NCBI GenBank assembly: GCA_026874595.1 | Contig: CM049307.1 | Location: 76,856,643 to 76,920,642 of the forward strand | DNA length: 64,000 nt | Origin: Sipunculus nudus | Taxonomy: Eukaryota > Annelida > Sipuncula > Golfingiida > Sipunculidae | Direction of reading: 5' to 3' | Shown: piece after piece, positions 23,428 to 33,968 of the stretch | How positions within the stretch are numbered: position 1 is the first letter of the stretch | Layout: every line of letters begins with the position of its first letter | Program-made: the position numbers and the translations under genes | Notes under the pieces: model-generated | Told to the model about the DNA's origin: nothing | What the model saw: the letters and a program-made list of their open reading frames with translations, nothing else | Databases searched by the model: none

Positions 23428-24094
23428 CTTTAAAAAATAAAAGATTGTTCCGTATATCTCATACGGGGACTCTACAAAAGATAAGTGAAGACGCTGACAG
23501 AGCAAATAAGTAACAAATAAGATAAGAAAAAGTTAATACCGCGCCAGCCGTCACAGGTGTGATAATATACATGATTTAATTCCTAAGTCTGTGAACGTTA
23601 GCTGCCACATCAAAGAGTCCACATTTACAGTTAACTTATCGTAACCTAGTATTAAGATTTTCAATACTGCGGGAACGGTCGGGGAGACGATTTAATGTAT
23701 ACGAACCAGCAGTTCAGTGCATTACAATCCCGAAAATAATCCTAAATAAATGCTTTTCACCACCTCTTGCTTTTTCGTGTGACTGTTTTGACCGTTCGTA
23801 CCAACAACCTTCATAATGCAATATACATCGAAATCGTCATGCAAAAAGATGAATGCGCGAAGGTGGCCGTGTCTCATCTGCTATTAATTGCCACCGTTGG
23901 GGCGCGCTTATATAGAGATTGGGGGGGGGGGGGGGGGGCAGTCGCTTGAAAATGGTTGCAATTACGTATACGATTATACCAGTAATGAATTCCCTAGGAG
24001 ACAATACCCTACAATCCATGTATTGCTGTAGTAACTTATAATATATTGTTTTGTTTAATACGCATCATCAAGTTCCTAACTTCCCAAGATTCAA
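23428..24094. other. No gene; poly-G run
   Basis: Contains a run of G at about 23921-23938. No supported coding or repeat feature otherwise. Confidence 0.4.
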
Positions 24095-24480
24095 GGTTAA
24101 GGATATTTAGATTCAGTTGAGAGCAATGTTTAAATACTTGGTCTAGATGATTTGACTTATTTGCGGGTGCGTGGAACCTCCCAATATATAATTAGCTAGT
24201 TATTCAGCCGTAATTCACCTCGCGATTTCACAGTCGACTTCATCAACAAAGATGACAATTTTGAAGTTTTCACTACATCGATGTTAATGAATAGCTAGTC
24301 TATTTTATTCGCATGGTATTTAGTTGGTTCTGTTAATATAATAGTACCTGTTTTCCTATGACTTCCAGGATTAGATTCAGTTGCAAGGGATGTTTTAATA
24401 CTAGGGCCTGTTGAATTGACTCATTTTCGGGCATATGGAACCTACCATTATTAAATTAGATAGTTCTACAGCCGCGACCC
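24095..24480 (+). repeat. Diverged direct duplication, ~270-bp spacing
   Basis: 24108-24215 and 24368-24475 share an ordered set of phrases ('AGATTCAGTTG', 'TTTAAATACT/TTTTAATACT', 'ATTTGACTTATTT/AATTGACTCATTT', 'GGAACCTCCC/GGAACCTACC', 'TCAGCCG/ACAGCCG'). It is an old tandem duplication; function unknown. Confidence 0.5.
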
Positions 24481-25450
24481 TGTTTTTTTTACGGTGAACG
24501 GACATTTTCCCCGAGGCAATCTAAGGTATTTTTACCCCGTGGATAGTGCATAAAAGGAAGTGACTGTTTAGCGTGTCCAGCTTCAAAGAAACGTTATCAG
24601 ATAATTTACCCATTAAACCGTTATAGGACTCTCCGTGTAGATATCACAGGGCCCAAATTTATCACTTGAGTCGAGACCAGTGCCCCTCCTCCGTGACATG
24701 GCCAACTGCCCCAAGTTTTGGCTCGGCCGCTCGGGTCCGTGAAATGTGAAGGTGCGAGCTCGGTTGGGCCCAGAAAAAAATCTGCCTTCATGTGCTGGAA
24801 TAATAGTTCTCTGTTACATTATTAAACTCCCTTGGTCTCCATGTTGAAGATGTCCTTAATTTCCATAATGTAATGTATTACCAGACGAGCCGATGGTTCG
24901 ATTTGAGCCTTTGAAACTAGTCTGGTCGTGCTTTAATTCGTGGAATGGTGGGGAACACTTTTGTACGTGAGAGAAAAAAAAATGCAGGTAAACCGCTCCC
25001 AAATTTTGTCACTCGTGCAAAATAGCCTGTGGGCATCAACCGATGATCAATGAAATCTGACATATTAATAGGCACTAACATTTATGAAAAAGAGGCGAAT
25101 CGCAGGAAAAATCCACTGAGCAATTAGAAATCGTTCTCGTTTTATTACAAATAAAGCGCAAGCTCATGCTGTCGCATTATAATGCTGGACATTCATACTG
25201 TCAAGCGGCCGATGTTGGCATAGAAACCATGTCACATGACACATTGTTTGACATTTGATTTGCATAAACCCTTGCGTCGTGCAAAGGGTCTTGTGATTGG
25301 CGGATCGATGACGTGTCATCGATAGATATCAAATAAGAGATTCGTAGTAAAATCCACCCCAAGTGAGTTCCTTCATGATAACTTTGGCGGGAGAATGTTC
25401 ACTGACATCGCGTCGCTTTCGGTGGTTATGAAGATCTTTTGGTGGCACCT
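24481..25450. other. No gene recognised
   Basis: No coding frame, terminal repeats or tandem structure that I can support. Confidence 0.4.
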
Positions 25451-25454
25451 AGCG

Positions 25455-25462
25455 TATATAAA
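25455..25462 (+). promoter_or_regulatory. Possible TATA box
   Basis: TATATAAA preceded by GCG and followed about 30 bases later by an unremarkable start region. No gene start is evident downstream before the SINE, so this is only a sequence match. Confidence 0.2.
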
Positions 25463-25563
25463 CAAAGGACGCAGGACAATATAATTGAATCTTCAACTGA
25501 CGTTGTCTAATAATGCACGATCTCCGGAAATCGGATTTTTGTTATTGCAAGAATTGCGTGACC

Positions 25564-25910
25564 GGCTTCTGTGGGTCACCGGCTTCTGTGGCTCAGGGGT
25601 AGAGACAGGACTCAAAGCCGGGAGATCGTGAGTTCGAATCTCAGCCGAGGCGAGATTTTTCACGGACGGCCCCCAGCCAGGGTAAGCGCTCTGCAGGCTC
25701 AATTGAAAGGCCGTACCCAATGGCCGTGTTAAACTCACAAACGAGTGCGCCTTTCGGGGGTTCCTCGGTGGTATGCCCCGGCTATGGGGACGATAACGCA
25801 CCCAGGGCCCGCAGGTGCAGTAGTCACCGGGCCTGGTTGACGCCAGGATATAAAATGAGAGGAAGCGTGTGTTATACTGCCCTGTCACCAAGTCCGAAAC
25901 CGGAATGAAA
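25564..25910 (+). repeat. tRNA-derived SINE
   Basis: The head has a polymerase III A box (TGGCTCAGGGGTAGAGAC, from 25589) and a B box (GTTCGAATC, 25632-25640) at tRNA-like spacing, and the ends of the tRNA part (GCTTCTG and CCGAGGC) pair poorly. The anticodon stem does not pair well either, so it is not a working tRNA gene. A GC-rich non-tRNA body of about 260 bp follows. The first 12 bases of the head occur twice (25564 and 25582), a small duplication. The minus-strand ORF 25493-25891 is an artefact. Confidence 0.7.
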
Positions 25911-26910
25911 TTCTGCAGATGAACATATGCGTTGTTAAGTTAGCATTTAAAAAAAAAAGAGAGGCGGTTAAATCTCTGTTACGATCATGACAGGGTTTTA
26001 GTAGCAGACCGGTTCCTAACAAATCGTCTATGCCGGCCACGACTGATGTTAATACGCAAAAAACTAAAGCAATCGCGTTAACCTCTCTTTTGTAGTGATT
26101 CCTTTTAATTGCCTTTCTTTCCGCAATTTATTTTATTATTACAGGGTTCCCGCGCTTCAAGCTATGGTTTTATTATAGTGACGGCGTGCCATCGCGTTTA
26201 CATATTCGTATCAGAACGTCAGGTGCCGGCTAGGTATAATAAAAAATTTAGAGACCCAGTACGGTTGTTCAGATAGCATAAAAATACATCATTTTCCTAT
26301 CAAAATTTTCAAAATTTTCCACACTATGGAAGGGGGGAATTCCCCCTGCCACATTCTCCCCTAACTTTTCATCAGACGGGCATTTATTATTTTTTTCCTG
26401 GGGGGAACCCCGTGATAATCCAAGCGAAACAAACGGTCTGCCTCTGCTATTGTATTGTCCATGGATGCACATTTAGTAAAGCTTGTTAATGTTGGACTGG
26501 GCATAATTCTGCATGGTAGATTATTAAAAAAAAACTTTATCATTGTTACATCCCTTTGCATAAAGTTAATAACCTGTACACATACATGGCAGTACATGCA
26601 ATCTACGGTATAACAGCAAAGTCCTCCTCCTCCTCCAAGAACAGCAAAAATAGTTTTCACTTTCCATATACCAGAAATATATATTTACGATAAACGAAAG
26701 CAATATTTGCTCAACATTATCGTTTCATGATTTATCTAATGTTTGTTTTTACCACGTCCACATAAAAACATTCAACCACATCAAGGTATCACTCCTAAAG
26801 GAATGAGGGCGACAAGTTCAACATGATTTCTTTACCATTATATGTTTGAAATGTTTTCCTTTGTATTAGATAGACAATGATAAAGGCTTTGCATTGATCT
26901 TTTTATTCAG
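25911..26910. other. No confident gene; likely intron upstream of 26911
   Basis: AT-rich, with no supported frame. It ends in a pyrimidine-rich tract and TTTATTCAG at 26902-26910, a good acceptor. Confidence 0.4.
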
Positions 26911-28042
26911 GGAAACATGTCGGTGAATACCGCTTTCGACGGGATCTATGAAGAGGTTATTGCAGCAAATTCAATACGTACACCCGTGTCATTAAATGAC
27001 AAAAGAGAGAGTACATCTGTCATTCAAAAACAATATGCAGGTAATGCAGGTCAGGACACAACAAAAGAAGAATATCGTAAAATACAGAATATAATACAAA
27101 TCTTTGTATGACAGCCTTTGTGACACAGTAATACCTAAGACGAAAATGCAGGCAGCAACCTTGGTGAATACAAATGTAAAGTTGATAAAAATACACATCA
27201 AGAATTTCAGAAGCAGAAGGAGGGAGTGACTGTGGACTCTTTGTCATATCATCTGTTACATCTATATGTTGTGGCAAAGAACCAACAGTCATTGATATGA
27301 TCAGAAATTGATGAGAAGCCATAATTTGGAAAGCTTTGAAAAACAAGAATAAAACTTGCCCAGGCTGGTTCCGACAGACCTGCCTCTCAGTTAAGAAAGA
27401 GGTCCTCAACCCCCTCACCTGAGCAATTAGTGGAAATGCAGAACCTGTTCATCTTCTGTACACTAAATGATTTATACATAGTGTCTTTATTCAAATCAAA
27501 GGATCATCAAACTGGAATAAAAATGGTAATTTAGCATTTATTGTACTCTCCAAATCCTAATGATTTGTAGTTTCAATATGTACACAGGATGTCTCAAAAT
27601 ATCAGAGGAATTGGTGTTTCCTGCATGGTTTCCTACCTCATCAATCAACTGATCATCTAACAGATATAAAAGTGAACCTTGGCGGACTCATAATTTTTAG
27701 AGTGGAAGCTGTATCACATAAAAATTCATAATACTCAAAAACCGTCATGTATTCCAATACAGAGTGCTCTACATGAATATAAATTCGAATACTTATCACA
27801 AACATCAAGTATAATTCTTTTGCATATGCAGACACAGTTCAATGCAAGGAAACTTATGCATATTGTGGACGAAATGCTCGTCCGTTAGTCTCTGGGAAGT
27901 GCCAGGAACACCTCTGTCTTTTCGGTGTATCGCGAAACCACAGGCGAGACGAGACGAGAGATGACATATATACAGAGAACAAGACACTCCACCACGAGAA
28001 CACGGTCGACAAGAAGACAACCTGCCTTGAACAGAGATTACG
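26911..28042 (+). CDS. Two internal exons of an unidentified protein, possibly a receptor tail
   Basis: Exon A is 26911-27040 (acceptor TTTATTCAG, donor G|GTAATG) and exon B is 27832-28042 (acceptor CATATGCAG, donor G|GTGAGT). Exon A ends and exon B begins in phase 1, so they join without a break into 113 codons plus two bases. Exon A includes 'NTAFDGIYEEVIAANS' and exon B 'DDIYTENKTLH'. These tyrosines in acidic settings (Y-E-E-V, Y-T-E-N) resemble phosphotyrosine docking sites in cytoplasmic tails. Exon B also has six cysteines, four of them in its first 30 residues. No membrane segment or ligand domain is present, so receptor identity is an inference. The 791-bp intron contains a dead Ulp1-like protease fragment. 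Flanking exons were not found. Confidence 0.55.
27085..27418 (+). pseudogene. Ulp1/C48-type cysteine protease fragment, within an intron
   Basis: 'YDSLCDTVIPKTKMQAATL' and then, after a one-frame change near 27205, 'SEAEGGSDCGLFVISSVTSI' are present. The D-C-G-L-F motif holds the catalytic Cys region of Ulp1-like (SUMO-protease fold, C48) proteins, and the Tyr-Asp-Ser start of the block is typical too. Two stops follow 'TVIDMIRN', and the N-terminal half with the catalytic His is absent. Such domains are common in DNA transposons of invertebrates. It sits wholly in the intron between exons 26911-27040 and 27832-28042, so it is presumably an insertion. Confidence 0.6.
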
Positions 28043-28780
28043 GTGAGTACCTGACCATCTGCTACAACGAAGCTAGTTGGTGACGGCATTTTCCTTGTCG
28101 ATTAGCGATTTTCTGTTAAATCTGAAACTTTGCTAACAACTTCGCCCGGCGGCCGTCTTGCTGCACCTGCGTTTTGTCATTATCTCGGCCCCGGTCGGTC
28201 TCTTGTTCGCTTGTTGACCGCCTCATAGTTTATTATTTGCTGTTTTGACTACTTATCCCGCTTAGTTTCCCATATTTGCTCACTAATTCCCGTTTTGGAG
28301 CTATAAAATTGCATTTTCCCGGTAGTTTTTAGGGTGTTTAGCTGCTCTCGGATTTTGTTCAACTCGCCTATTTCCACTTTGGCCCACCTCGTGTCTTGTT
28401 TTATTTGGCGAGGTTGTTGGTCAGTTTGCATGTTTTTAACAGATTATTTTGACTAGGGTTCAGTGTTATTGGTGATCGTTACTTTCATTGAGGAACATTT
28501 TGTGCCAGATTTAAGTTCTGTACATGGGATATTTCGCCTTTGTTCATTCTTGTGGCTGTCCGTGACGTGCTGCCACCTCGCTGCGTTTTATGCAACTATT
28601 ACTTAGCATATTCAGTATTCAGTTCATCACTCCGTCCTGTGCTGCCATCTGCCAGCCATAAGTGTCACTATTTCCTGCATGCTTTTTTAGCTGTGGTTCT
28701 GATGTTGAGCTGCTACCATCAAGTGACGTCCTTTGAACTAATCCTGATGCTTGATTAGTTTTGCTCATTCTTTCTTACAG
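28043..28780. other. Spacer or possible retroelement leader
   Basis: No supported gene. It precedes the Gypsy protease and could include its leader or gag remnants, but no long terminal repeat pair or gag zinc knuckle is visible. Confidence 0.35.
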
Positions 28781-29740
28781 TCGTCAAAAGTCGTGCAAGA
28801 TGCATGATAGACACTGGAGCGGACTTTAGTTTAGCGGCGGAAGAACACTTGTCTGATATAGATAGAAAATACGCTCATCACAAGTCCCTATATCATGTAA
28901 AGGCGTTTGTGGCGAATCTGTGACTGTTAAAGTAGGACGTACACAAGATGTTTATTTGGAGAAGTCACGAGTGTAACAGCATTGTTTCCTTGATGTTCGT
29001 GGACATGTGGTAATAATGAAATTAGGGACTGACTTTATCAAATATTAGGACCAGTAACTTTGAACTGCAAGCAAGGTTTTTGCATGTAGCAGCAACAGTT
29101 TCCTAGGTTCCGTTGTTCGTCGTACACGTAGTGCACCAAAGGACTGCAAACAGTGAGGGCAGTGGTAATTATTCCATGTTATACAGAACAATTTGTGTGA
29201 TGCAGAATTGAAGAAATCAAAACCAAAAGGGATTATTTAGTGTAGCCTCTCCGGGAGCTCGAGGCGGCGATCTGCCTGGCAAGTTCAGTAATCCGTTCAG
29301 GAGCAACAAGTGAGGTCTGGTTACGTGTAGCTAATATTGGGGCAATGTTTGCCAATATTATCGTTTCGGATGACGGGTCTTCGACATTACCGCCAATTGC
29401 TTCTTTCATCACACGCTTCAACCTGAACAGCGGCGGTATACCACAACAGAGAAAGAACTGCTAGCCGTAATTTTGGCCGTTAGAACGTTCAGGATATTTT
29501 TGAGTAAAACTTTTGACTTGGTAACAGATCACCGAGCACTCACCTGTCAAATAGTCTTGATATAAATGATCAAGAAGATCATCGAGCATGTTGGATAGAA
29601 TATCTTCAGGATTTTACCTTCCACGTGATCCACAAGGCAGAGAAAAGCTCTGAAATGGCCATGGCCGACTATCTCTCAATTGCTTCCATCGTAACCGCAA
29701 TACCGAACTTAGATGATCTCAACTGGGACTCTGTGTTTAC
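28781..29740 (+). mobile_element. Ty3/Gypsy retrotransposon remnant (protease and RNase H)
   Basis: 28795-29060 carries an aspartic protease with 'CMIDTGADFSL' (the D-T-G active site) and, near its end, a 'LGTDFIK'-type segment. 29420-29690 carries RNase H with 'QRRYTTTEKELLAV', 'FDLVTDHRAL' and, in a shifted frame, 'EYLQDFTFHVIHKAEKSS' and 'MADYLS', all typical of Ty3/Gypsy polyproteins. The entire reverse transcriptase expected between them is missing; only about 360 bp separate the two. That gap holds frames open on both strands (29233-29421), which I do not assign. No LTRs, integrase or gag were seen. It is a deleted, inactive remnant. Confidence 0.75.
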
Positions 29741-29769
29741 TCTGGAGAACGATTTCCTTTGATATGTAG

Positions 29770-29905
29770 TGCTTGTTTTATTCTTTCTCCTGATCATATG
29801 ACATTTTCTCGAAACATACAAAAAATAATCAAAAATAAAATACCGCCCGCCCCCAGTGATTTCTGAAAAAAAAGTGCCTGATAACCATCCTTTTTATTAT
29901 TTTTT
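29770..29905 (+). repeat. Partial second copy of the 9686-10013 MITE
   Basis: Shares 'TCATATGACATTTTCTCGAA', 'CCGCCCGCC' and 'TGATTTCTGAAAAAAAAGTG' with 9890-9980, then the start of the right inverted repeat. The left half is absent. Confidence 0.7.
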
Positions 29906-29989
29906 TCTAATTTGTATGATTTCCTTTCAATTTTGGAAAAAAGTCGAATGAGAGCAATCATGCAAGTTTCTCAGCTTAGATTCCATCTA

Positions 29990-30310
29990 GTGTTCCAAAA
30001 GGTCAAGGTAACAGGACCCACTTATTTCAGAAGATTGTGGATGCATTTTAAGCCAAACTATTATTCCAAAGTATTCTTACTAGCACACTGAGTGACTTAG
30101 CAAAAGGGGAAGAAACCTATTGATTTTTAGGGTCATAAGTTCAAAGGTCAATGTAACCGGGCCGACTGTCCGCAAATTTGTTTCCAGATGATCACTCCAG
30201 TTAGGACTGACAGATTGGCTTCAAACTTGATCACAAGACCCACATTTTGAAAAAGCTAAAATACATCCTTACTGACAAATTCAGCTGAGCGTTGAGACCC
30301 ATTGTCCCTG
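29990..30310 (+). repeat. Copy of the 'GGTCAAGGTCACAGGACC' repeat
   Basis: Contains 'AAAGGTCAAGGTAACAGGAC', 'ACCCACATTTTGAAAAAGC' and 'CTGAGCGTTGAGACCC', in the same order as 12590-12660. Confidence 0.6.
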
Positions 30311-30690
30311 GTTACATTTATTTCCATGTATTTTACAGTGTTATGTGAAAAGTTTATTTTTACAGGCAGAACCTTGATTAATTCATTATAGTTAGTTATA
30401 TCATTATTCCAAAAAGAAAAATAATGCTGCAGAGATGTTCTTAATCATTTATTGGATTGAAAACAAAATCTTGATGGTTATGCATCATTTGAATACTACT
30501 TGCTTATATACATTTGCAACATGGTAATTAAGTGTTTGTGTTATTAAAGACTTGGTGCAACTTATGCCTGGCAGGAGGGAGTAACCTACATATCTTGTTT
30601 TTCTATGTCTGCAAAAGTGACTAAGCCTGAAGGTAAAAGTAATGAATCCAGAATAAAGAAGATAAGTGATATATAGTGGGGAAAGCCGAA
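30311..30690. other. No gene seen
   Basis: AT-rich spacer. Minus-strand frames at 30485-30809 are not supported. Confidence 0.35.
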
Positions 30691-31593
30691 ATGGGGAAAG
30701 GAGGAAAAAGGACCAATGAACAATTCCGTGCAAAGCATTTTAATCCTTTACCCAAGGAACGATCACCAACTTTAGAGGAGCTCATATCTGACCTATACCT
30801 GTCCAGCATTTGTATTGTACAGAAACAGTTACGCTAAGCCATGCTGTACTCACTCCTATCAAACAGAGAACGGTATCAATGAGAAAAGTCGTACTGAAAA
30901 TGTCAAATGTCAGCTTCAGTCCCTAAGCAACTCATTCAGCTTGTGAAGGATTCATCTTGTGATCTTCCCGTCTTCAATCAGGTATAGGTAGTTGCTCTTG
31001 TTGATGCAACTGTCAGGCAACATTACAACAATGTATTGCAGCAACAACGAATTGGAAGGTTCACTTCTTGGCAAGCTCATTTTGAACACATCACATACAT
31101 TCTACAGCCAAGTTCAGCATCAAATGATGGTAGCCAAGCGTCACTGGTGGGGCTTTTTTAGTTTACACTAGGCATGCTGTGAGCGGATTGTGACTATTAG
31201 GAACATCAAGCACAGCTGCTGCATGCTGTCAATGTGGTATTCCACTCTCATATCCTGCCTGAAATAGAAGTATGGAACCACAACCACCAACAGCGACAGC
31301 TACCGATAATGACCGTTGTGAATTGCCTTCAGCGAACAAAGTGTGCAAATCCACCCCCAGGGAAGAAAAGAAGAACTGTTAGGAGGAATCACAAAAGTTA
31401 AACATCAGGGCCTATATAACTTTGCAGGGTTTGTCAAACAGTGTGCGAAGACAGTGATCCCAATGCTGATAACAGTGTTTGATGTTTTACCAATGTTTAA
31501 CCAGTGGTTCCCCTGGGGATGTGTTGGGTTAGAGCATGATGTTTACGGTAATAACAACTGGTCCTGTAGTCAATGTTCAAATAACCATTAGAT
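30691..31593 (+). pseudogene. Decayed coding tract, unknown protein
   Basis: A chain of protein-like segments in changing frames on the plus strand: 'MGKGGKRTNEQFRAKHFNPL' and 'PKERSPTLEELISDLYL' (30691-30835); 'SVPKQLIQLVKDSSCDLPVF' then 'VVALVDATVRQHYNNVLQQQ' and 'IGRFTSWQAHFEHITYIL' (30910-31160); 'MEPQPPTATATDNDRCELP' (31272 on); and 'FAGFVKQCAKTVIPML' with 'MFNQWFPWGCVGLEHDVYG' (31343-31591). At least three frame changes and several stops separate them. The segments share order and strand and look like one former protein of about 290 residues. I do not recognise it. Multi-copy status would point to a mobile element. Confidence 0.4.
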
Positions 31594-32002
31594 GTTATAA
31601 TAATTATATATACAGCGAAACCGTCTGTGTAGTTTTTAATTTTATCATCATGTCATCCAGAATTGGAATCAGGTTCAGTTGGATGGTGTTCCTCAATATT
31701 GCAAACCACTATAACGTTGTCAATACATATGATAAATGTTAAATAAGTTGTGCTTTATGCTTTGTTAAAGACCTTTATAACACTTCATGAACTTGATTAT
31801 AAACACTACCAAGTTTATGGTGAGTAAAAAAAATTACACACACACACACATACGTATACATTAGATCAGCCTGCAATTGTATGTGCCTGTTGTTTATATA
31901 TAAAAATGCACCTTTAACTGTTTAGGTAGTAAATATAATATTCTAGTCTGCAGATTGTTTCATTAGGCTTTCAGTGATCACTAGCACTATGAGCTTTTAG
32001 GT
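31594..32002. other. No gene seen
   Basis: AT-rich sequence with a short CA run near 31840. Confidence 0.4.
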
Positions 32003-32232
32003 TAAATATTTTATGAGATGGATATTTAAAATAATGATCCATATTGTTACCATACCTTATATACATATTTTATGAAATGGATATTTTAAATAATGATCCA
32101 CTTTGTTACCATACCTTATATAAATATTTTATGAAATGGATATTTTAAATAATGATCCACTTTGTTACCATACCTTATATAAATATTTTATGAAACGGAT
32201 ATTTTAAATAATGATCCACTTTGTTACCATAC
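32003..32232 (+). repeat. Four tandem copies of a 59-bp unit
   Basis: 'TATGAAATGGATATTTTAAA' starts at 32012 (variant), 32071, 32130 and 32189, an exact 59-bp period. The last three copies differ by only a few bases. The array ends where the transposase remnant on the minus strand begins. Confidence 0.95.
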
Positions 32233-32239
32233 AAGCGAA

Positions 32240-32750
32240 TTTGCTGATCCCAGCCTGAACTTAGAGTTGGTATTTTCAGGTGGGCATGGCGCTGTCAGCT
32301 AGAATGACATCACCTGCGTCACTTGTTTTCAGGAAGCACGAGTCATGGACGACACCTCTATCGCTTGTTCTGCCTCCTTACCCTGATGACAGGAATGGTA
32401 AAGATTCATTTGGAGATATACCAATCAAGTATTAAATGGTATTATGTTTCTTATAATCACTCCAGGTGAGTTCCTGCGCTCCAGGCGGCGAGACTTCTCT
32501 ATGAAAACCTCAGTCCTGTGTATTGTGCACCTAAGATTTGGTTACTCCTTGTACAGCTCATTTGGCATGTGCTGCTGAATTACCTCTTTGCATGGCCAAA
32601 ACACCAGGGTTTTCAAATGCTTGTTCAAGAAATTGATCCAAGTGATGATTATCTTTGAGCAGAGACTTTGAGAAATGCGAAACATGTGGCACAAAAGGCT
32701 ATCGGTTACACCTAACCGTAGCCTCATAAGTACTTGGATTAGCTGATTTT
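32240..32750 (-). pseudogene. Harbinger-superfamily (ISL2EU-like) DDE transposase fragment
   Basis: On the minus strand the N-terminal helical part is intact for 61 codons (32542-32727): 'LRLGVTDSLLCHMFRISQSL', 'SKIIITWINFLNKHL' and 'KEVIQQHMP', as in DDE_Tnp_4 transposases of the ISL2EU / THAP-associated group. After a stop the catalytic region follows: 'LRCTIHRTEVFIEKSRRLE' (normally I-I-D-C-T-E, so the first catalytic Asp appears as His), and in another frame 'SDRGVVHDSCFLKTSDAGDV' then 'ILADSAM', which covers the second catalytic Asp region (G-D-x-x-x-A-D). Stops and shifts make it inactive. Confidence 0.7.
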
Positions 32751-32892
32751 TACAATTAATTTATGAAAACATATGGCATAAAGAATAAATAAGCTTTAAA
32801 TATATAAATTCTCATTTATATATATTTTTACCGCCCAATTAATTAATTTAAAGACATAAACACCTGGGCCACACACACGTTTGTGTACAGTC

Positions 32893-33110
32893 TAAAGGTG
32901 CTTTTCCACAAGTGCGTAGTCCGTATCCGTAGTCCGTATGCGTAGTCCGCATGCGTAGTCCGCAAAAATGGCATTGTAGACTTTTTAACTGGGCCGTTTT
33001 CATTCATCCGCATGCGTAGTACGTATGCGTAGTCCGTATGCGTAGTCCGTATCCGCACGCTGCCGGGAGCGATTTTTGCGCCCTACGCATACCAATCATC
33101 GTGTCGATTT
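32893..33110 (+). repeat. Terminal region of a Harbinger element (GCGTAGTCCG repeats)
   Basis: Begins 'AAGGTGCTTTTCCACAAG' and contains about nine copies of 'GCGTAGTCCGTATGC' or 'GTAGTCCGTATCC', then 'AGACTTTTTAACTGGGCCG'. It is nearly the same as the left end of the MITE at 47650-48314, including the order of the internal blocks. The base before it is CTA, compatible with a 3-bp YTA/TTA target. It marks the left end of the MADF-plus-transposase element. Confidence 0.8.
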
Positions 33111-33214
33111 CACAGTATGGTAGGCATTTTCCATCTTTCCACGTGACACCTTGACCCCAATATCCCGCGAAGTGATGTTTGGAGCACGTGTATGCACCTT
33201 TTCAACAGCTCAAC

Positions 33215-33968
33215 ATGCCACGTTCTGCAATTAGTGATGCCATTCTTGAGCATTTGATCGAACTGGTTAGAAAAAAATAAGTGTATATATGATCACAAGG
33301 ATGCCATCCAGCTTGCAAACATCTGGAACAGCACAGAAAAAATACTATATGTGCCTGGAATGACTGGTAAGTGACCTTTAAATTTAGGGTGTATTTTTTT
33401 AGATCATCTAATGTGTGTGAGGGTGATGGAGTATTCAAGGAAACTTTCAACCGATATATTTTTCTTGGTAAATTCTTAATATAGAAACCCACACCCATTG
33501 AGGAGTGGGATCTTGAAAAGCATTTATGGTAAAATAATAATAATAATAATGACAAGCTCAATATAGACTTCTGACAACAGACCCTTGACCATGTCACTGT
33601 AATTAGGCTAATTTTTACCAGATGCACTCATCCAATTTTTATATTTTTTTAATTCCAGATTTATGGTATGGATAAAAAAAGGAAAAATGTGTACAGGTCG
33701 TCGTGTTTTTTATATCATATATTCGATGCACTATAGCTGTTGTCTATTTCATGTGGATACAAAATATATGCATGGCTGTACGATGTCAGCAAAAATATGT
33801 TACTTGCAGGTACAGAATGGAAAGTAAAATGGCGCACTTAAAGAGACCAATATGTGAGAAAAAAACGTGAGATGAAGAAAAGAAAAGCGGCCAAGGAGCC
33901 AAACTAGTAAATCAGTGGAAATTCTTGGATGTGATGAGCTTCCTTGATAGTTACATAGAAGAATCTGC
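33215..33968 (+). pseudogene. MADF-domain gene of a PIF/Harbinger transposon, decayed
   Basis: Exon 1 (33215-33366, donor G|GTAAGT) starts ATGCCACG and reads 'MPRSAISDAILEHLIELVRK'; after an A-run frameshift it continues 'YDHKDAIQLANIWNSTEKI' and ends 'PGMT'. Exon 2 (33810-33968, acceptor TTGCAG, donor GTAAGT) reads 'TEWKVKWRT', a stop in place of the usual Leu, 'RDQYVRKKREMKKRKAAKEP', then in a shifted frame 'QWKFLDVMSFLDSYIEESA'. Together these are a complete MADF domain (Trp, W-R-x-L-R-D, M-S-F-L). In PIF/Harbinger elements the second gene is a DNA-binding protein that helps the transposase. It lies between the left terminus at 32893 and the convergent transposase at 34273-34619. Confidence 0.72.

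Noticed and set aside
25582-25652. Functional tRNA gene
   Set aside because: A and B boxes are present but the acceptor and anticodon stems pair poorly; a SINE head fits better.
27020-27418. 132-codon minus-strand frame
   Set aside because: It is antisense to the exon at 26911-27040 and to the Ulp1-like fragment.
29233-29421. 62-codon minus-strand gene inside the Gypsy remnant
   Set aside because: The plus strand is open over the same bases and the flanks are plus-strand retroelement; strand and identity could not be decided.
32003-32232. CRISPR-like array
   Set aside because: Units are direct tandem copies without unique spacers, in an animal genome; it is a minisatellite.
32280-32580. 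Two plus-strand 'exons' (32280-32397 and 32466-32580) with perfect splice sites, matching phase and a 68-bp intron
   Set aside because: The minus strand of the same bases encodes recognisable Harbinger transposase blocks, so the plus-strand model is a shadow.
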